Source: Clostridia bacterium
GTDB lineage: Bacteria > Bacillota > Clostridia > Christensenellales > CAG-138
Assembly (NCBI GenBank): GCA_003246365.1
Contig: QKAN01000095.1
Location: 1-53,253 of the forward strand
Length of the DNA: 53,253 nt
Reading direction: 5' to 3'
Shown here: positions 42,624 through 51,638 of the stretch, piece after piece
How positions within the stretch are numbered: position 1 is the stretch's first letter
How the letters are laid out: every line of letters begins with the position of its first letter
Notes under the pieces: model-generated
Database searches by the model: none
Told to the model about the DNA's origin: nothing
The model's input: the letters and a program-made list of their open reading frames with translations, nothing else
Made by a program: the position numbers and the translations under genes

Positions 42624-44357
42624 TCATCCTCGTCCTCCGCCGGGCATCTTACCTCCACCGGGGTTTTGGCCTCCGCCGGGGTTTTGCCCGTCGTTAAATC
42701 CATCGTTAAATCCGTCGTTGAATCCGCCGCTCGTACCGCCGGAACCGACGCTTGTTACGTTGCTGGAAAGCGTAATGCTGTCCACTGTTGTGTTTCCGCT
42801 GTATAGTGTATAAGTCTGTCCGATCGTTAGGCCGGGTGCGCTGATTACGACATTCTGATACACTTTCTCCGGCGTATAGGATGCGATGACATTCCCCGAC
42901 GCGTCTTTCAGCGTAATCGTTGTTCCCGCCTGCTGAGACGCTGTGTAAGTGTAGGAAATCGATGCCTGCGCGGAACTCTGATCGAATCCCTCCGCCATTC
43001 CTGATGATCCAGCCGCAATGATCACGCCGCCGGATATCGTCATACTCGTGCCCGAATCCAGCGCGCCGTTACGCGTGTCCGTTGGGCCCGATACATAGAT
43101 CGTACCGCCCGTAATCGAGATATATCCGTTGCTGTCGATTCCGTCTCCGTCCGCGTTTACCGTTATCGTTCCGCCGGAGATGAGAATCGCCTTGCTTGCG
43201 TCAGAACCGAATGAGTCGGAACGCTTTCCGTTCTGCGTGTTGGAATTATCATTGCCGCCCGCTGCGTTCAATCCGTCGTCCGATGCTGTCACATCGATAA
43301 TCCCGTCCGATATTGTAATCGTTCCCGCTTCTAGTCCCTCATAGCTCTTAACCACAGTAATCTCTCCGCCGGAGATCGTCAGCATATCATCGCTGTGCAT
43401 ACCGTCGTCGCCGGAGCTTAGCGTCAGCGTCCCGTTTGTAACGGTCATTGCCGCTGCACTGTGCACCGCGTCGTCCTCTGCATCGATGGTGATCGTGCCG
43501 CCGTTAATCGTAACAGCCGCTTGTGCCTTGATGCCCTTTGCGCTGTTCGCGTTTGCGCCGCCGGTCGTAATGGTAATCGTTCCGCCGTCAATCAAAACGC
43601 TGCCGAGCGTCGTGTCGTCTTCGTTTTCGCTCACGATTCCGTCGCCGCCCGCGGTAACGTTTACCGTTCCGCTGTTGATGCTCACGCTGTCTTTGCCTGT
43701 GATGCCGTCCGATTTTGCGTCAACCGTCAATGTCAGGTCCGCAATCACAATATCGTCTTTTCCGACAATGCCGAATTTATAGTTGCCGTTTACGATCAAA
43801 GATCCGGTTCCGTTGAGCGTCAGATCACAGCGGGAGAAAATCGTGCCGTCCGGGTTATTGCCGAATGAATCGGTGGCGTAGCTTGTTCCGTCCGAAAGGG
43901 TGTTTACCGTACCGGCTTCTGCCGTTACAAACACTTTGTCTGCCGCAACCGCATAAATTGCCGGGCCGTCGCTGTTGGTAATGCTTGCGCCGGAAAGCAC
44001 GATCTGCACCTTGTCCTCGTCGCCTGCATTTATGATAATCGACCCGTTGCTAAGCGTACCTGTAAACACATATACGCCCGCCGCGGTAATCGTATAATCC
44101 CCCGTCACAGCGGAGAGATCCACACGAATCGCTTCACTCTCGTCATATGAGGAGTCCAGGTCACGATCGGAATATGCATCCGAGGATGCCGCCTGCGCCG
44201 TAGACACGGCGGAGACCGCCGCCGCGGTAATCGTTACAACGTCTGCCGTTGAGGTAGCGACCGTAGTCGCTGCTGCAGAACTCGCCTTTTGGCATCCGGT
44301 CGCAAATATCAGCGAAGCGGCGGATAGTATTGCTAAAATGTTTGTTAATCGTTTCAT
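42624..44357 (-). CDS. DUF4353 carbohydrate-binding-domain lipoprotein
   Basis: 577 residues. Lipoprotein signal with lipobox FATGC (Cys22), then a Ser/Ala-rich linker and a long run of short beta-strand repeats (TINGGTITID, LTISGGEITV, ISGGTITVNADGDGIDSNG), which resemble a parallel beta-helix as in DUF4353 proteins. The C-terminus is low-complexity: three GFND units and Pro-Gly-Gly-Gly repeats. Such proteins occur with CotH, VTC and DUF4956 genes. GAGGGGG lies 7 nt before ATG. Function unknown; likely surface-exposed. Confidence 0.8.
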   Translation of the reverse strand: MKRLTNILAILSAASLIFATGCQKASSAAATTVATSTADVVTITAAAVSAVSTAQAASSDAYSDRDLDSSYDESEAIRVDLSAVTGDYTITAAGVYVFTGTLSNGSIIINAGDEDKVQIVLSGASITNSDGPAIYAVAADKVFVTAEAGTVNTLSDGTSYATDSFGNNPDGTIFSRCDLTLNGTGSLIVNGNYKFGIVGKDDIVIADLTLTVDAKSDGITGKDSVSINSGTVNVTAGGDGIVSENEDDTTLGSVLIDGGTITITTGGANANSAKGIKAQAAVTINGGTITIDAEDDAVHSAAAMTVTNGTLTLSSGDDGMHSDDMLTISGGEITVVKSYEGLEAGTITISDGIIDVTASDDGLNAAGGNDNSNTQNGKRSDSFGSDASKAILISGGTITVNADGDGIDSNGYISITGGTIYVSGPTDTRNGALDSGTSMTISGGVIIAAGSSGMAEGFDQSSAQASISYTYTASQQAGTTITLKDASGNVIASYTPEKVYQNVVISAPGLTIGQTYTLYSGNTTVDSITLSSNVTSVGSGGTSGGFNDGFNDGFNDGQNPGGGQNPGGGKMPGGGRG

Positions 44358-44419
44358 TTCCGAACCCCCTCATCGGTTCACGCGGTTACGCAAAACATAG
44401 TTTTTATGAAATCGTTACC

Positions 44420-45091
44420 TTAAAGTTCGTCGCTGTTTCCCGGTGTGCGGGAAAGCAAAATGTTCAGGTTGCCGTTTCTGGTGCGCAACTCATCGAGGAA
44501 TCTTTTTTCCTGCGCCGGATCACGCAAAATCAAATCATAATGCAGTTCAAACATGCTTCCGAGGTTGGTTGTGCGAACCTTTTTCAGTTCGGTCTTTGTT
44601 GTGTATTCTGCAAACACATCGTCAAACACTTCGTTATAATCCAAATCTTCCGGCATCGTTACACGCAGCCGTCTATGGTTCGCATCCTGTTCGCCAAATC
44701 GCATTGTCAAAAGCAGCATACTCGCCGCTGCAATCGCGGCAAAGAGCAGAAACGCCAGTCCGATATAACCCATGCCGGTTGCAAGGCCGAGCGCCATTGC
44801 CGCAAAAATTGCCGCAATTTCACGTGCGCCGCCCGGAACGGAACGAAACCGGACCAGGGAGAATGTGCCGGCAACCGCCACACCCGCGCCGAGATTACCG
44901 GAAACCAGGATGATCACCGTCTGTACCACCACCGGAAGAAGAACCAGCGTTACCACGAACCCCTTGGTATAGGTATTGCGGTACATGTATACCAATGCGG
45001 ACAGGAACCCTAACAATAGAGAAACCCCCGCCAACAGGATAAAATTTGCCGCCGTCAAATCGGTCGACGTGGATAGAATACTTTCAAGCAT
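44420..45091 (-). CDS. DUF4956 membrane protein
   Basis: 223 residues. Four N-terminal membrane helices (about 15-130), with GAGVAVAGTFSLVRFRSVPGGAREIAAIFAAMALGLATG as the conserved core, then a soluble C-terminal domain of about 90 residues. DUF4956 proteins regularly pair with VTC-domain proteins, as here, where it overlaps the VTC gene by 8 bp. Role unknown; perhaps polyphosphate or ion handling. Confidence 0.85.
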   Translation of the reverse strand: MLESILSTSTDLTAANFILLAGVSLLLGFLSALVYMYRNTYTKGFVVTLVLLPVVVQTVIILVSGNLGAGVAVAGTFSLVRFRSVPGGAREIAAIFAAMALGLATGMGYIGLAFLLFAAIAAASMLLLTMRFGEQDANHRRLRVTMPEDLDYNEVFDDVFAEYTTKTELKKVRTTNLGSMFELHYDLILRDPAQEKRFLDELRTRNGNLNILLSRTPGNSDEL

Positions 45092-45803
45092 ATAAACTCC
45101 GTCCTTTCTCTGCCTGCCTCATCCGCGGAAAAAGAAAGTCGCGGTAGCAAACGCCATATTTTGAAAAACTGGTTGGATAAACGCCATTCTGGTTGAGCAA
45201 ATCGCAGAGCCAGAGCGGCATTGCGCCCGGCGCTTTTACCTCCATCAGCGTCATTCCCTTTGGTAAAAGCTCCTCGCCCCAGGCTCCTGCTGTCAGCGAG
45301 AGAACGCCGGTGCGATATCGAATGCTGTCGTCAAACGTTATCCGCAAATCCGCATCCGCTCCGGTATAGGCCACTCTGCGATAGGAAAGCAAAACGCTCG
45401 GTTTCGGATTGTAAAGCTTCATAAAATAACGTATCTCGCGCATAACTTGCGAGTCAGACGTTGTCGGCTTACCGGTAAGCAGTAAATTTGCTTCTGCAAG
45501 CGGCAGCTCAACCCGGCGCTTATATACCACACCATCAAACTTTTTCTTGAGTTCCACGAACACGGCGCTGTCCTGCGTCGTCGTTCCATAGGCTCGAAGA
45601 CGGAGTTTTTCTTTGTAATCCGGCTTGTCCAGCGAGGAACGGATCAACCGGTAATCCTCCGTATCATAATAGATGCTCGATACTGTGCTTCTGCCGAACA
45701 TATCCGGTTGCATTCTGCCCCTGAGGCCGGCCATTACCGCCTTATATTGCGCGGGGTCGAGCAGATATTTTTCTTCGAATCGTTGAAATGTATTGTTCGC
45801 CAT
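45084..45803 (-). CDS. VTC-domain polyphosphate polymerase-like protein
   Basis: About 239 residues. The VTC fold shows in RFEEKYLLDPAQYKAVMAGL, SIYYDTEDYRLIRSSLDKPDYKEKLRLRAYG, VFVELKKKFDGVVYKRR (basic tunnel residues and E-x-K), RVAYTG and LMEVKAPGAMPLWL. In yeast this domain makes polyphosphate from ATP on the cytoplasmic side. I start at ATG 45803, 6 nt after AGAGGTG, rather than at GTG 45812, which overlaps that site. First gene of the operon, with the promoter at 45826-45858. Confidence 0.85.
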   Translation of the reverse strand: MANNTFQRFEEKYLLDPAQYKAVMAGLRGRMQPDMFGRSTVSSIYYDTEDYRLIRSSLDKPDYKEKLRLRAYGTTTQDSAVFVELKKKFDGVVYKRRVELPLAEANLLLTGKPTTSDSQVMREIRYFMKLYNPKPSVLLSYRRVAYTGADADLRITFDDSIRYRTGVLSLTAGAWGEELLPKGMTLMEVKAPGAMPLWLCDLLNQNGVYPTSFSKYGVCYRDFLFPRMRQAEKGRSLYA

Positions 45804-45825
45804 CGGATTCACCTCTCATGGCGTG

Positions 45826-45897
45826 ATTGTAAAACTCTTTGCTTAAAACTTGCTGAAAACTTGATTTCAGTCTGCTTTCAGCTTTCAATCGTATGAT
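45826..45897. promoter_or_regulatory. bidirectional promoter with response-regulator boxes
   Basis: Minus side: TTTCAG-N5-TTTAAG (45842-45858), 10 bp, TACAAT (45826-45831), reading into the VTC operon. Plus side: TTTCAG-N5-TTTCAG (45865-45881), 10 bp, TATGAT (45892-45897), reading into the response regulator. The 11-bp direct repeats occupy the -35 positions, as in VanR/CpxR-type activated promoters. The two halves are 6 bp apart. Confidence 0.7.
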
Positions 45898-46021
45898 TTG
45901 CTTACTAAGAAATGAAACCATGCGGCTCTTGACGATGGCATTGCTCCGCGCGATAGAAAAAGGTTATACTGACTTTAAGGAATCGTACGGCGCGAAAGTG
46001 AACAACGAGGGGGGAAATCCA

Positions 46022-46693
46022 ATGCGGATTTTAATTGTGGAGGACGAAAAGCGACTCAACGACGCGCTTTCGCAAATCATGCGCGAGCAAAAATACGCCG
46101 TAGATGCGGTTTACGACGGTGAGGACGGTTATCAATACGCTGTAACCGGAGATTACGACGCTGTCATTCTGGACGTTATGCTGCCAAAGCGCAACGGCTT
46201 CGACGTTGTTCGCGCGCTCCGCCGCGAGAAAATTGCCACGCCGGTACTCATGCTCACCGCAAGAGACGAGTTGGACAGCAAAATCAACGGGCTTGACTGC
46301 GGCGCGGATGATTATATGACAAAACCGTTTGCTCCAGAAGAGCTTACAGCGCGTATCCGCGCGCTCACGCGCCGACAAGGTGAAGTTTTTCTGGAAGAGA
46401 TGGCATATGAAGACGTCGTTCTTGAACTTGGCAACAGCGATCTTCGTTGCGGATTCAAACGCATCCGTCTGAGCTATAAAGAATTTGAAGTAATGAAAAT
46501 CCTGCTCGCCTCCCCCGGCACAATTGTTCCAAAGGAACAGCTCATCGTGAAGGTCTGGGGCGCGGAAAGCGACGCTGCAGATAATAATGTAGAAGCTTAT
46601 ATTTCATTCTTAAGAAAAAAGCTGTTTTATCTGGGTTCGCGCGTTACCATTCAGGCAATTCGCAAACTGGGCTATAAGCTCGGAACAGAGTAA
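46022..46693 (+). CDS. OmpR-family response regulator
   Basis: 223 residues. Receiver domain with acidic pair VEDEKR, phospho-acceptor Asp in AVILDVMLPKRNGFD, Thr in MLTARDE and Lys in MTKPFAPEEL; then a winged-helix output (LSYKEFEVMKILLASPGTIVPKEQLIVKVWG, NNVEAYISFLRKKL, IQAIRKLGYKL). I start it at ATG 46022 behind GAGGGGG; the open frame further upstream has no binding site. Forms a pair with the kinase 56 bp downstream. Probably binds the TTTCAG boxes in front of itself. Confidence 0.93.
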   Translation: MRILIVEDEKRLNDALSQIMREQKYAVDAVYDGEDGYQYAVTGDYDAVILDVMLPKRNGFDVVRALRREKIATPVLMLTARDELDSKINGLDCGADDYMTKPFAPEELTARIRALTRRQGEVFLEEMAYEDVVLELGNSDLRCGFKRIRLSYKEFEVMKILLASPGTIVPKEQLIVKVWGAESDAADNNVEAYISFLRKKLFYLGSRVTIQAIRKLGYKLGTE

Positions 46694-46749
46694 GCCGCAA
46701 ATACAGGCGACCCAATTTTTCACATCCGCACCGAAACGGAGGCGCAACG

Positions 46750-48024
46750 ATGATTCAATCCCTGAAAAAGAAGTTTATTCTCATCAGCATGTCACTTGTT
46801 CTGGTGGTGCTGCTTGCGGTGTTTACCGCGCTTTGTGTTTCTACCGCGACGAGTCAGCGGCAGACTGCTGAGCGCGGTTTAGAGTCGCTGCTCCATCGGG
46901 ATACGGACAATACAACGCAATTCGAAATCGGAAAGCCGAGTTCCCCCAGCGGCAGCCTTCCGCATAACAACGATTATTTAGCCGGTTTCGTCGTTACTGT
47001 CGATGAAGACGGGACTGTTACAATAGATTCTGTTTCGTCTGTCATCATCAGTGATGACACGGCGCAAGCCCTCGCAACCATGGTGATGAATTCTTCGCAG
47101 GATTCCGGTTTAATCCGCTCCTATTCTCTGCGTTATCTGCGCGATACCACGGACGGCGTGACCCGCATCGCTTTTTTGGATGCCAGCAGTAATATCTCCG
47201 CCATGACGGAGCTCATCATCACTTCGTTGCTCGTCGGCGCGCTCGCATTGCTTGCGTTCTTTTTCATCATATTGTTTCTGGCAAACTGGGCGCTCAAACC
47301 AGTGGAAGCTTCCTGGAACAGGCAAAGGCAATTTGTTGCAGACGCCAGTCATGAACTCAAAACGCCTTTAACCGTAATTCTTGCCAATCAGAAAATATTG
47401 CTTTCGCATGCGAATCATACGATTGCGCAGGAACGGCAATGGATTGAAAACACCAGCTCCGAGGGCAGCCGGATGAAACTCCTGATCGAAGATTTGCTGT
47501 TTCTTGCCAAGACGGACAGCGAACGCGTTGACCGCACTTATTCGGAAGTTTGCCTTTCGGACGTTGCGCAGAACTCCCTGCTGTCGTTTGCGTCGGTTAC
47601 GTTTGAAGCAGGCGTTACGCTGGAAGATGAAATTCAACCATCCGTTTCCCTCCAGGGAAGCGAAAGCCAACTTCGGCGCCTCTGCGGCATATTGCTTGAC
47701 AACGCGGTAAAATATGCCAATGCGAACGGAAAAGTCCGGCTCGAACTGCGCGCGGATAGCTCCGGCGCGACGCTCCGCGTCAACAATACCGGTGCGCCGA
47801 TTGCCGAAGAAGACCTGCCGCATCTGTTCGAGCGGTTTTATCGGGTCGATCGCTCCAGAAGCACCGGTGGCTACGGTCTCGGTCTTTCCATCGCGGAAAA
47901 CATCGTACGTTCGCATGGCGGCCGTATTTCGGTTGCCAGCACTGCCGCTGCGGGAACGACGTTTACCGTATATCTTCCGTTGGTTCCTCCGAAGGCAAAA
48001 CGTGACAAGAAGGCGCAGGCATGA
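46750..48024 (+). CDS. sensor histidine kinase
   Basis: 424 residues. Two membrane helices (about 9-31 and 155-178) flank an extracellular sensor domain of about 120 residues. Then H-box FVADASHELKTPLTVILAN, N-box LLDNAVKYANANG, G1/F region DLPHLFERFYRVDRSRSTGGYGLGLSIAENIV. The signal is unknown. The gene overlaps the SpoIIP-like gene by 4 bp, so the three genes form one operon. Confidence 0.92.
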   Translation: MIQSLKKKFILISMSLVLVVLLAVFTALCVSTATSQRQTAERGLESLLHRDTDNTTQFEIGKPSSPSGSLPHNNDYLAGFVVTVDEDGTVTIDSVSSVIISDDTAQALATMVMNSSQDSGLIRSYSLRYLRDTTDGVTRIAFLDASSNISAMTELIITSLLVGALALLAFFFIILFLANWALKPVEASWNRQRQFVADASHELKTPLTVILANQKILLSHANHTIAQERQWIENTSSEGSRMKLLIEDLLFLAKTDSERVDRTYSEVCLSDVAQNSLLSFASVTFEAGVTLEDEIQPSVSLQGSESQLRRLCGILLDNAVKYANANGKVRLELRADSSGATLRVNNTGAPIAEEDLPHLFERFYRVDRSRSTGGYGLGLSIAENIVRSHGGRISVASTAAAGTTFTVYLPLVPPKAKRDKKAQA

Positions 48025-48947
48025 GCAGGAAGCGCCGTCAACGAAAACGAATCGCGATTTTTGCGATGTTGTTGACGACTCTGTTTCTCTGCGCTTGTGC
48101 ATCCGGTCAGTCTTCCGAAACAACATCATCCCCCGCGAATGAACCGAATGAACCCGTGGTGCTTTCCACGGAACAACCCGTAAAAATTACACCGATGCCG
48201 ACAGCCTCGCCGACACCGGAACCGGAAATGATGATCGACGAAGACGGCGATATCACGCTACGAAGCGACATTGCCGCTCAATTTTCAACTGCGCTGTTTT
48301 CCTTTGACCATACTCCAACCGTTTTGATCTATCATACGCACGCAACAGAATCGTATTTAAAACTGGAAACGGATACTTATATTGAAACCGAAACCGGACG
48401 CACGCTGGACGAAAACTATAACGTCGTCGCCGTTGGCGAGGCGTTAGCGGATGCACTGCGCGCACGCGGATTCAACGTGATTCATGACACAACAAACGTG
48501 GAAGGCGAAGACATCCTCAGCGCATACTCCCGCTCTCTCTCAATTATGCAGCAGTATGACGGAATCGATTTGTTTATCGATCTGCACCGTAATTCCAGCA
48601 ATCAACGCGGCCGCTCGGACAACACGATTCAGATCAACGGAACACCGACCGCCAAGTTGTTCTTTGTTGTCGGCACGGGAATCGGCACTTATGACGGCGA
48701 ATACGACGTTTTGCCGGATTGGGAAAACAACTACACCTTCGCATATTCTCTGACCGAAGAAATTTCAAGCGTCAATTCCAATCTGGTCAAGCCCATCCGG
48801 CTGAAAGTTGGGCGGTATAATCAGCATATGGGACTTTGTCTGCTTGCCGAAATCGGCACCAACGCCGATACGTTTGAAGCCGCGCTGAATACAGTGCCAT
48901 ATCTTGCGGACGCAATCTCAGCCGTCTGCCCGATTGATGCAACATAA
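48021..48947 (+). CDS. SpoIIP-domain lipoprotein
   Basis: 308 residues. Lipoprotein signal with lipobox LCAC (Cys25), a Pro/Glu/Thr-rich linker to about residue 75, then a SpoIIP amidase-like domain: TPTVLIYHTHATESYL (His/Glu metal ligands), VGEALADALRARGFNVIHD, FIDLHRNSS (His) and LLAEIGTNADTFEAA (Glu). SpoIIP cleaves peptidoglycan stem peptides in engulfment. Here it is shorter than typical SpoIIP and lies with a two-component system, so a vegetative cell-wall role is equally possible. Confidence 0.85.
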   Translation: MSRKRRQRKRIAIFAMLLTTLFLCACASGQSSETTSSPANEPNEPVVLSTEQPVKITPMPTASPTPEPEMMIDEDGDITLRSDIAAQFSTALFSFDHTPTVLIYHTHATESYLKLETDTYIETETGRTLDENYNVVAVGEALADALRARGFNVIHDTTNVEGEDILSAYSRSLSIMQQYDGIDLFIDLHRNSSNQRGRSDNTIQINGTPTAKLFFVVGTGIGTYDGEYDVLPDWENNYTFAYSLTEEISSVNSNLVKPIRLKVGRYNQHMGLCLLAEIGTNADTFEAALNTVPYLADAISAVCPIDAT

Positions 48948-48978
48948 TTTTTTGAATTATTTAGAGAGTTTTTACAGC

Positions 48979-49016
48979 AAAAGGCCATCGGTATTGTCAT
49001 GTACCGATGGCCTTTT
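48979..49016. terminator. bidirectional terminator between SpoIIP-like gene and araA
   Basis: AAAAGGCCATCGGTA pairs with TACCGATGGCCTTTT around an 8-nt loop, with A/T tracts on both sides, between convergent genes. Confidence 0.9.
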
Positions 49017-49049
49017 CGATTTAGTATTTTTAAATTTTTCGCGACTTGA

Positions 49050-50486
49050 TTAACGTTTTAGCTGCACATGCAGCGTCTTCAAATCCGTTGCCTCATCAAT
49101 TTCGACCAGCTCAGTTTTCGTCAACTTTGCAAACAAACGAATATCTTCCAGCGACAGTGCTGTGCTGACCACCGTGTGGTGCCCTCCGCCCGCATAAAGC
49201 CACGCAGCCGCCCCTGTCTTCAAGTCGGGCTTTATTTTCCACATAATGCGCGCAACCGGAAGTTTCGGCATCGGTTTCGGCTGTTCTACCAACTCGATTT
49301 CCGCCGCAATGAGGCGGAACCGATCACCCATGTCCGTCATGCAAACCGCAACGCCCGCGCCTTTTACCCCATCAAATACGAGCCGTGCCGGCGCATCTTT
49401 TCCACCGATGCCAAGCTGATGTACTTCAATTTTCGGTTTCGATGCGGCAAACGAAGGAGAAACCTCCAGCATGTGCGCGCCGAGAACAAGCTCATCCGCA
49501 AAATCATAGGTGTAGTCTTCCATAAATCCGGTTGCGCCGTTTCTGCCTTCGGCCATTCTGCCGAGCACCGCGCCGAGCGCCGCCGTTTTATAGTCTCCCT
49601 CCGCGCCAAATCCGTATCCATTCGCCATCATACGCTGGGTAGCAAGGCCAGGAAGCTGCTTTAAGCCGTGAAGATCCTGAAACGTGTCCGTATATGCACC
49701 GAAACCGCCTTCCGTCAGGAAACGTGACAAGCCGACCTCGTAGCGCGCTTGTTCGCGCACTGCGTCCAGTCCTTTCGTCGGCATATCATAAATTCTGCGA
49801 TACTCCGCGATCTTTTCGTCAACTTCCTTTTCGCTTATGCTGTCGATTCGCGCCGCAAGATCACCGATCCCGTAGTAATTCACTTCCCAGCCGTAGCGAA
49901 TCTGGCTTTCCACGCGGTCGCCGTCCGTCACGGCGACTTCCCGCATATTGCTGCCAAACATCGCAACTTTTAGGTTTTTCGAATAAGCAATCGCCTTTGC
50001 AACCTGCGCAAACCGGCGTAGTTGCGATAAAACATCTTCGTCTCGATAAAATCCAACCGCGACTTCGTGCGGGATTCCGAGGCGAGAAACGATAAACCCA
50101 TATTCGCGGTCACCGTGCGCGCTCTGATTCAAATTCATGAAATCCATGTCGATCGTGTCATACGGCAGGCGTTCGTTGGCCTGCGTATGCAGATGCATCA
50201 ACGGCTTTGATAAAATCTGAAGCCCTTTAATCCACATTTTGGCAGGCGAAAACGTATGCATCCAGGTGATAACGCCAACACACGCATCGTCCGCCGATGC
50301 CTCGCGGCAAACGCGAAGAATCTCTTCCGAGTTGCGCACCGTCGGTTTCCATTCGATGCTGACCGTGTCCTTCAGCTTTTGGTCGAGATAAGCGGCAATC
50401 TCCCTGCTGTCCGCGGCAACTTCTTCCAGTGTTTTTTCACCGTAGAGATCCTGACTGCCTGTTATGAAATATAGTTTTTCCGCCAT
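49050..50486 (-). CDS. araA: L-arabinose isomerase
   Basis: 478 residues, usual length about 475-500. FITGSQDLYGE at the start, metal ligands Glu in GYGFGAEGDYKTAA and FMEDYTYDF, His in LGAHMLEVSP and GGGHHTVVS. It converts L-arabinose to L-ribulose. RBS GGAGG precedes the ATG. It is the last gene after an ABC importer of the YtfR/YtfT/YjfF type, pointing to arabinose or arabinofuranosides as cargo. Confidence 0.97.
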   Translation of the reverse strand: MAEKLYFITGSQDLYGEKTLEEVAADSREIAAYLDQKLKDTVSIEWKPTVRNSEEILRVCREASADDACVGVITWMHTFSPAKMWIKGLQILSKPLMHLHTQANERLPYDTIDMDFMNLNQSAHGDREYGFIVSRLGIPHEVAVGFYRDEDVLSQLRRFAQVAKAIAYSKNLKVAMFGSNMREVAVTDGDRVESQIRYGWEVNYYGIGDLAARIDSISEKEVDEKIAEYRRIYDMPTKGLDAVREQARYEVGLSRFLTEGGFGAYTDTFQDLHGLKQLPGLATQRMMANGYGFGAEGDYKTAALGAVLGRMAEGRNGATGFMEDYTYDFADELVLGAHMLEVSPSFAASKPKIEVHQLGIGGKDAPARLVFDGVKGAGVAVCMTDMGDRFRLIAAEIELVEQPKPMPKLPVARIMWKIKPDLKTGAAAWLYAGGGHHTVVSTALSLEDIRLFAKLTKTELVEIDEATDLKTLHVQLKR

Positions 50487-50524
50487 TCATCGTTCCTCCG
50501 ATTTATACATGAATTTCGAATTTG

Positions 50525-51634
50525 TTATTCTTTATCGTTATTCTTTTGTTTCGGTTTCATCCAAACCGGCAATTTCAGCTGATAGCCGCCCTTTTCGCGC
50601 AGCGCGAGTACAACACTCTGCAGCAGGATAAAGAAGCAAAGCATAAGCCCGATCGTGATGCTCTGCCAATATGGTTCGCGCAGCCCGGATGCAATCACGA
50701 TGTTGCTGATCGTCTTTAGCGAAAGTACCCCGAATAGTGTGCCGATGACATTTCCGACGCCGCCGGTCAGCAGCGTACCGCCGATGATGGAAGAAGCAAT
50801 CGCCTGCATTTCCGCCGCAGTCGCATTTGATGCGTTACCCGCGCCGGTATGCAGCAGATAGACATATCCACCGATGCCGGAGAGCAACCCGCACAAGAGA
50901 TACGAATAGAACTTCGTACGCTTAACATTGATGCCAAGCATCAGCGCGCTCTGGTTGTTTCCGCCGACCGCATAGAGATTTCGCCCGAAGCGCGTCCATT
51001 TTAGTATGACCAATACCACAAAAACGACTGTAATTGCGATAATAACGCCTAACTCGACTTTTGCCGGAATAAAATTGCCCGTTTTCCCGTAAGACCCAAT
51101 GCCGGGTATAATGATGCGGTAGGATTTGAGCGCGACAAACGCCGCCTGCTCCGCCGTGCGCGGCGCTGCGCTGACAATCGTCGTCATTCCCCTCGCAAAA
51201 AACATACCCGCCAGCGAAACGATAAACGGCTGAATCTCCAGATATGAGATCAGCGTGCCTTGCACAAGGCCAAATGCAAGCCCGATTCCCAGCGCAAGAC
51301 CAACCGATCCAAGCACGCTCCCGCTGTGGTCATCCAGATACACAACGCAGGCCATCGTTACCAGTGCCGTAATGCCGCCGACTGATATATCGATGCCGCC
51401 AGCGATCATGACAATGGTCAATCCGCAGGAGATAACGATCAGAAACGCGTTGTTATTGAAGATATCCAGAAACTGCTGCGGGTTTAAAAATCCGCCGCCC
51501 CACACCGCCATAGCGATGGAATACATGCTGACAAATGTAAAGATCGTGATCGTCAGCAGCAAATTCGTGTTTGAAATCGGTTCCCTGCGCTTTTTCTCCG
51601 CCACTGCGGAAAATGAATCTCTTTTTTTCATCAT
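50525..51634 (-). CDS. sugar ABC transporter permease, YjfF/RbsC type
   Basis: 369 residues, about nine membrane helices. DISVGGITALVTMACVVYLDD and GGNNQSALMLGINVKRTKFYSYLLCGLLSGIGGYVYL are typical of CUT2 permeases; the order next to a YtfT-like gene resembles the galactofuranose importer YjfF. ATG 51634 or 51631 follow GGAG by about 10 nt. It forms a heterodimer with the preceding permease. Confidence 0.9.
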   Translation of the reverse strand: MMKKRDSFSAVAEKKRREPISNTNLLLTITIFTFVSMYSIAMAVWGGGFLNPQQFLDIFNNNAFLIVISCGLTIVMIAGGIDISVGGITALVTMACVVYLDDHSGSVLGSVGLALGIGLAFGLVQGTLISYLEIQPFIVSLAGMFFARGMTTIVSAAPRTAEQAAFVALKSYRIIIPGIGSYGKTGNFIPAKVELGVIIAITVVFVVLVILKWTRFGRNLYAVGGNNQSALMLGINVKRTKFYSYLLCGLLSGIGGYVYLLHTGAGNASNATAAEMQAIASSIIGGTLLTGGVGNVIGTLFGVLSLKTISNIVIASGLREPYWQSITIGLMLCFFILLQSVVLALREKGGYQLKLPVWMKPKQKNNDKE

Positions 51635-51638
51635 TTGA

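Noticed and set aside
42640-42720. Tandem repeats as a possible CRISPR or minisatellite
   Set aside because: They are in-frame GFND and PGGG codon repeats at the C-terminus of the DUF4353 lipoprotein.
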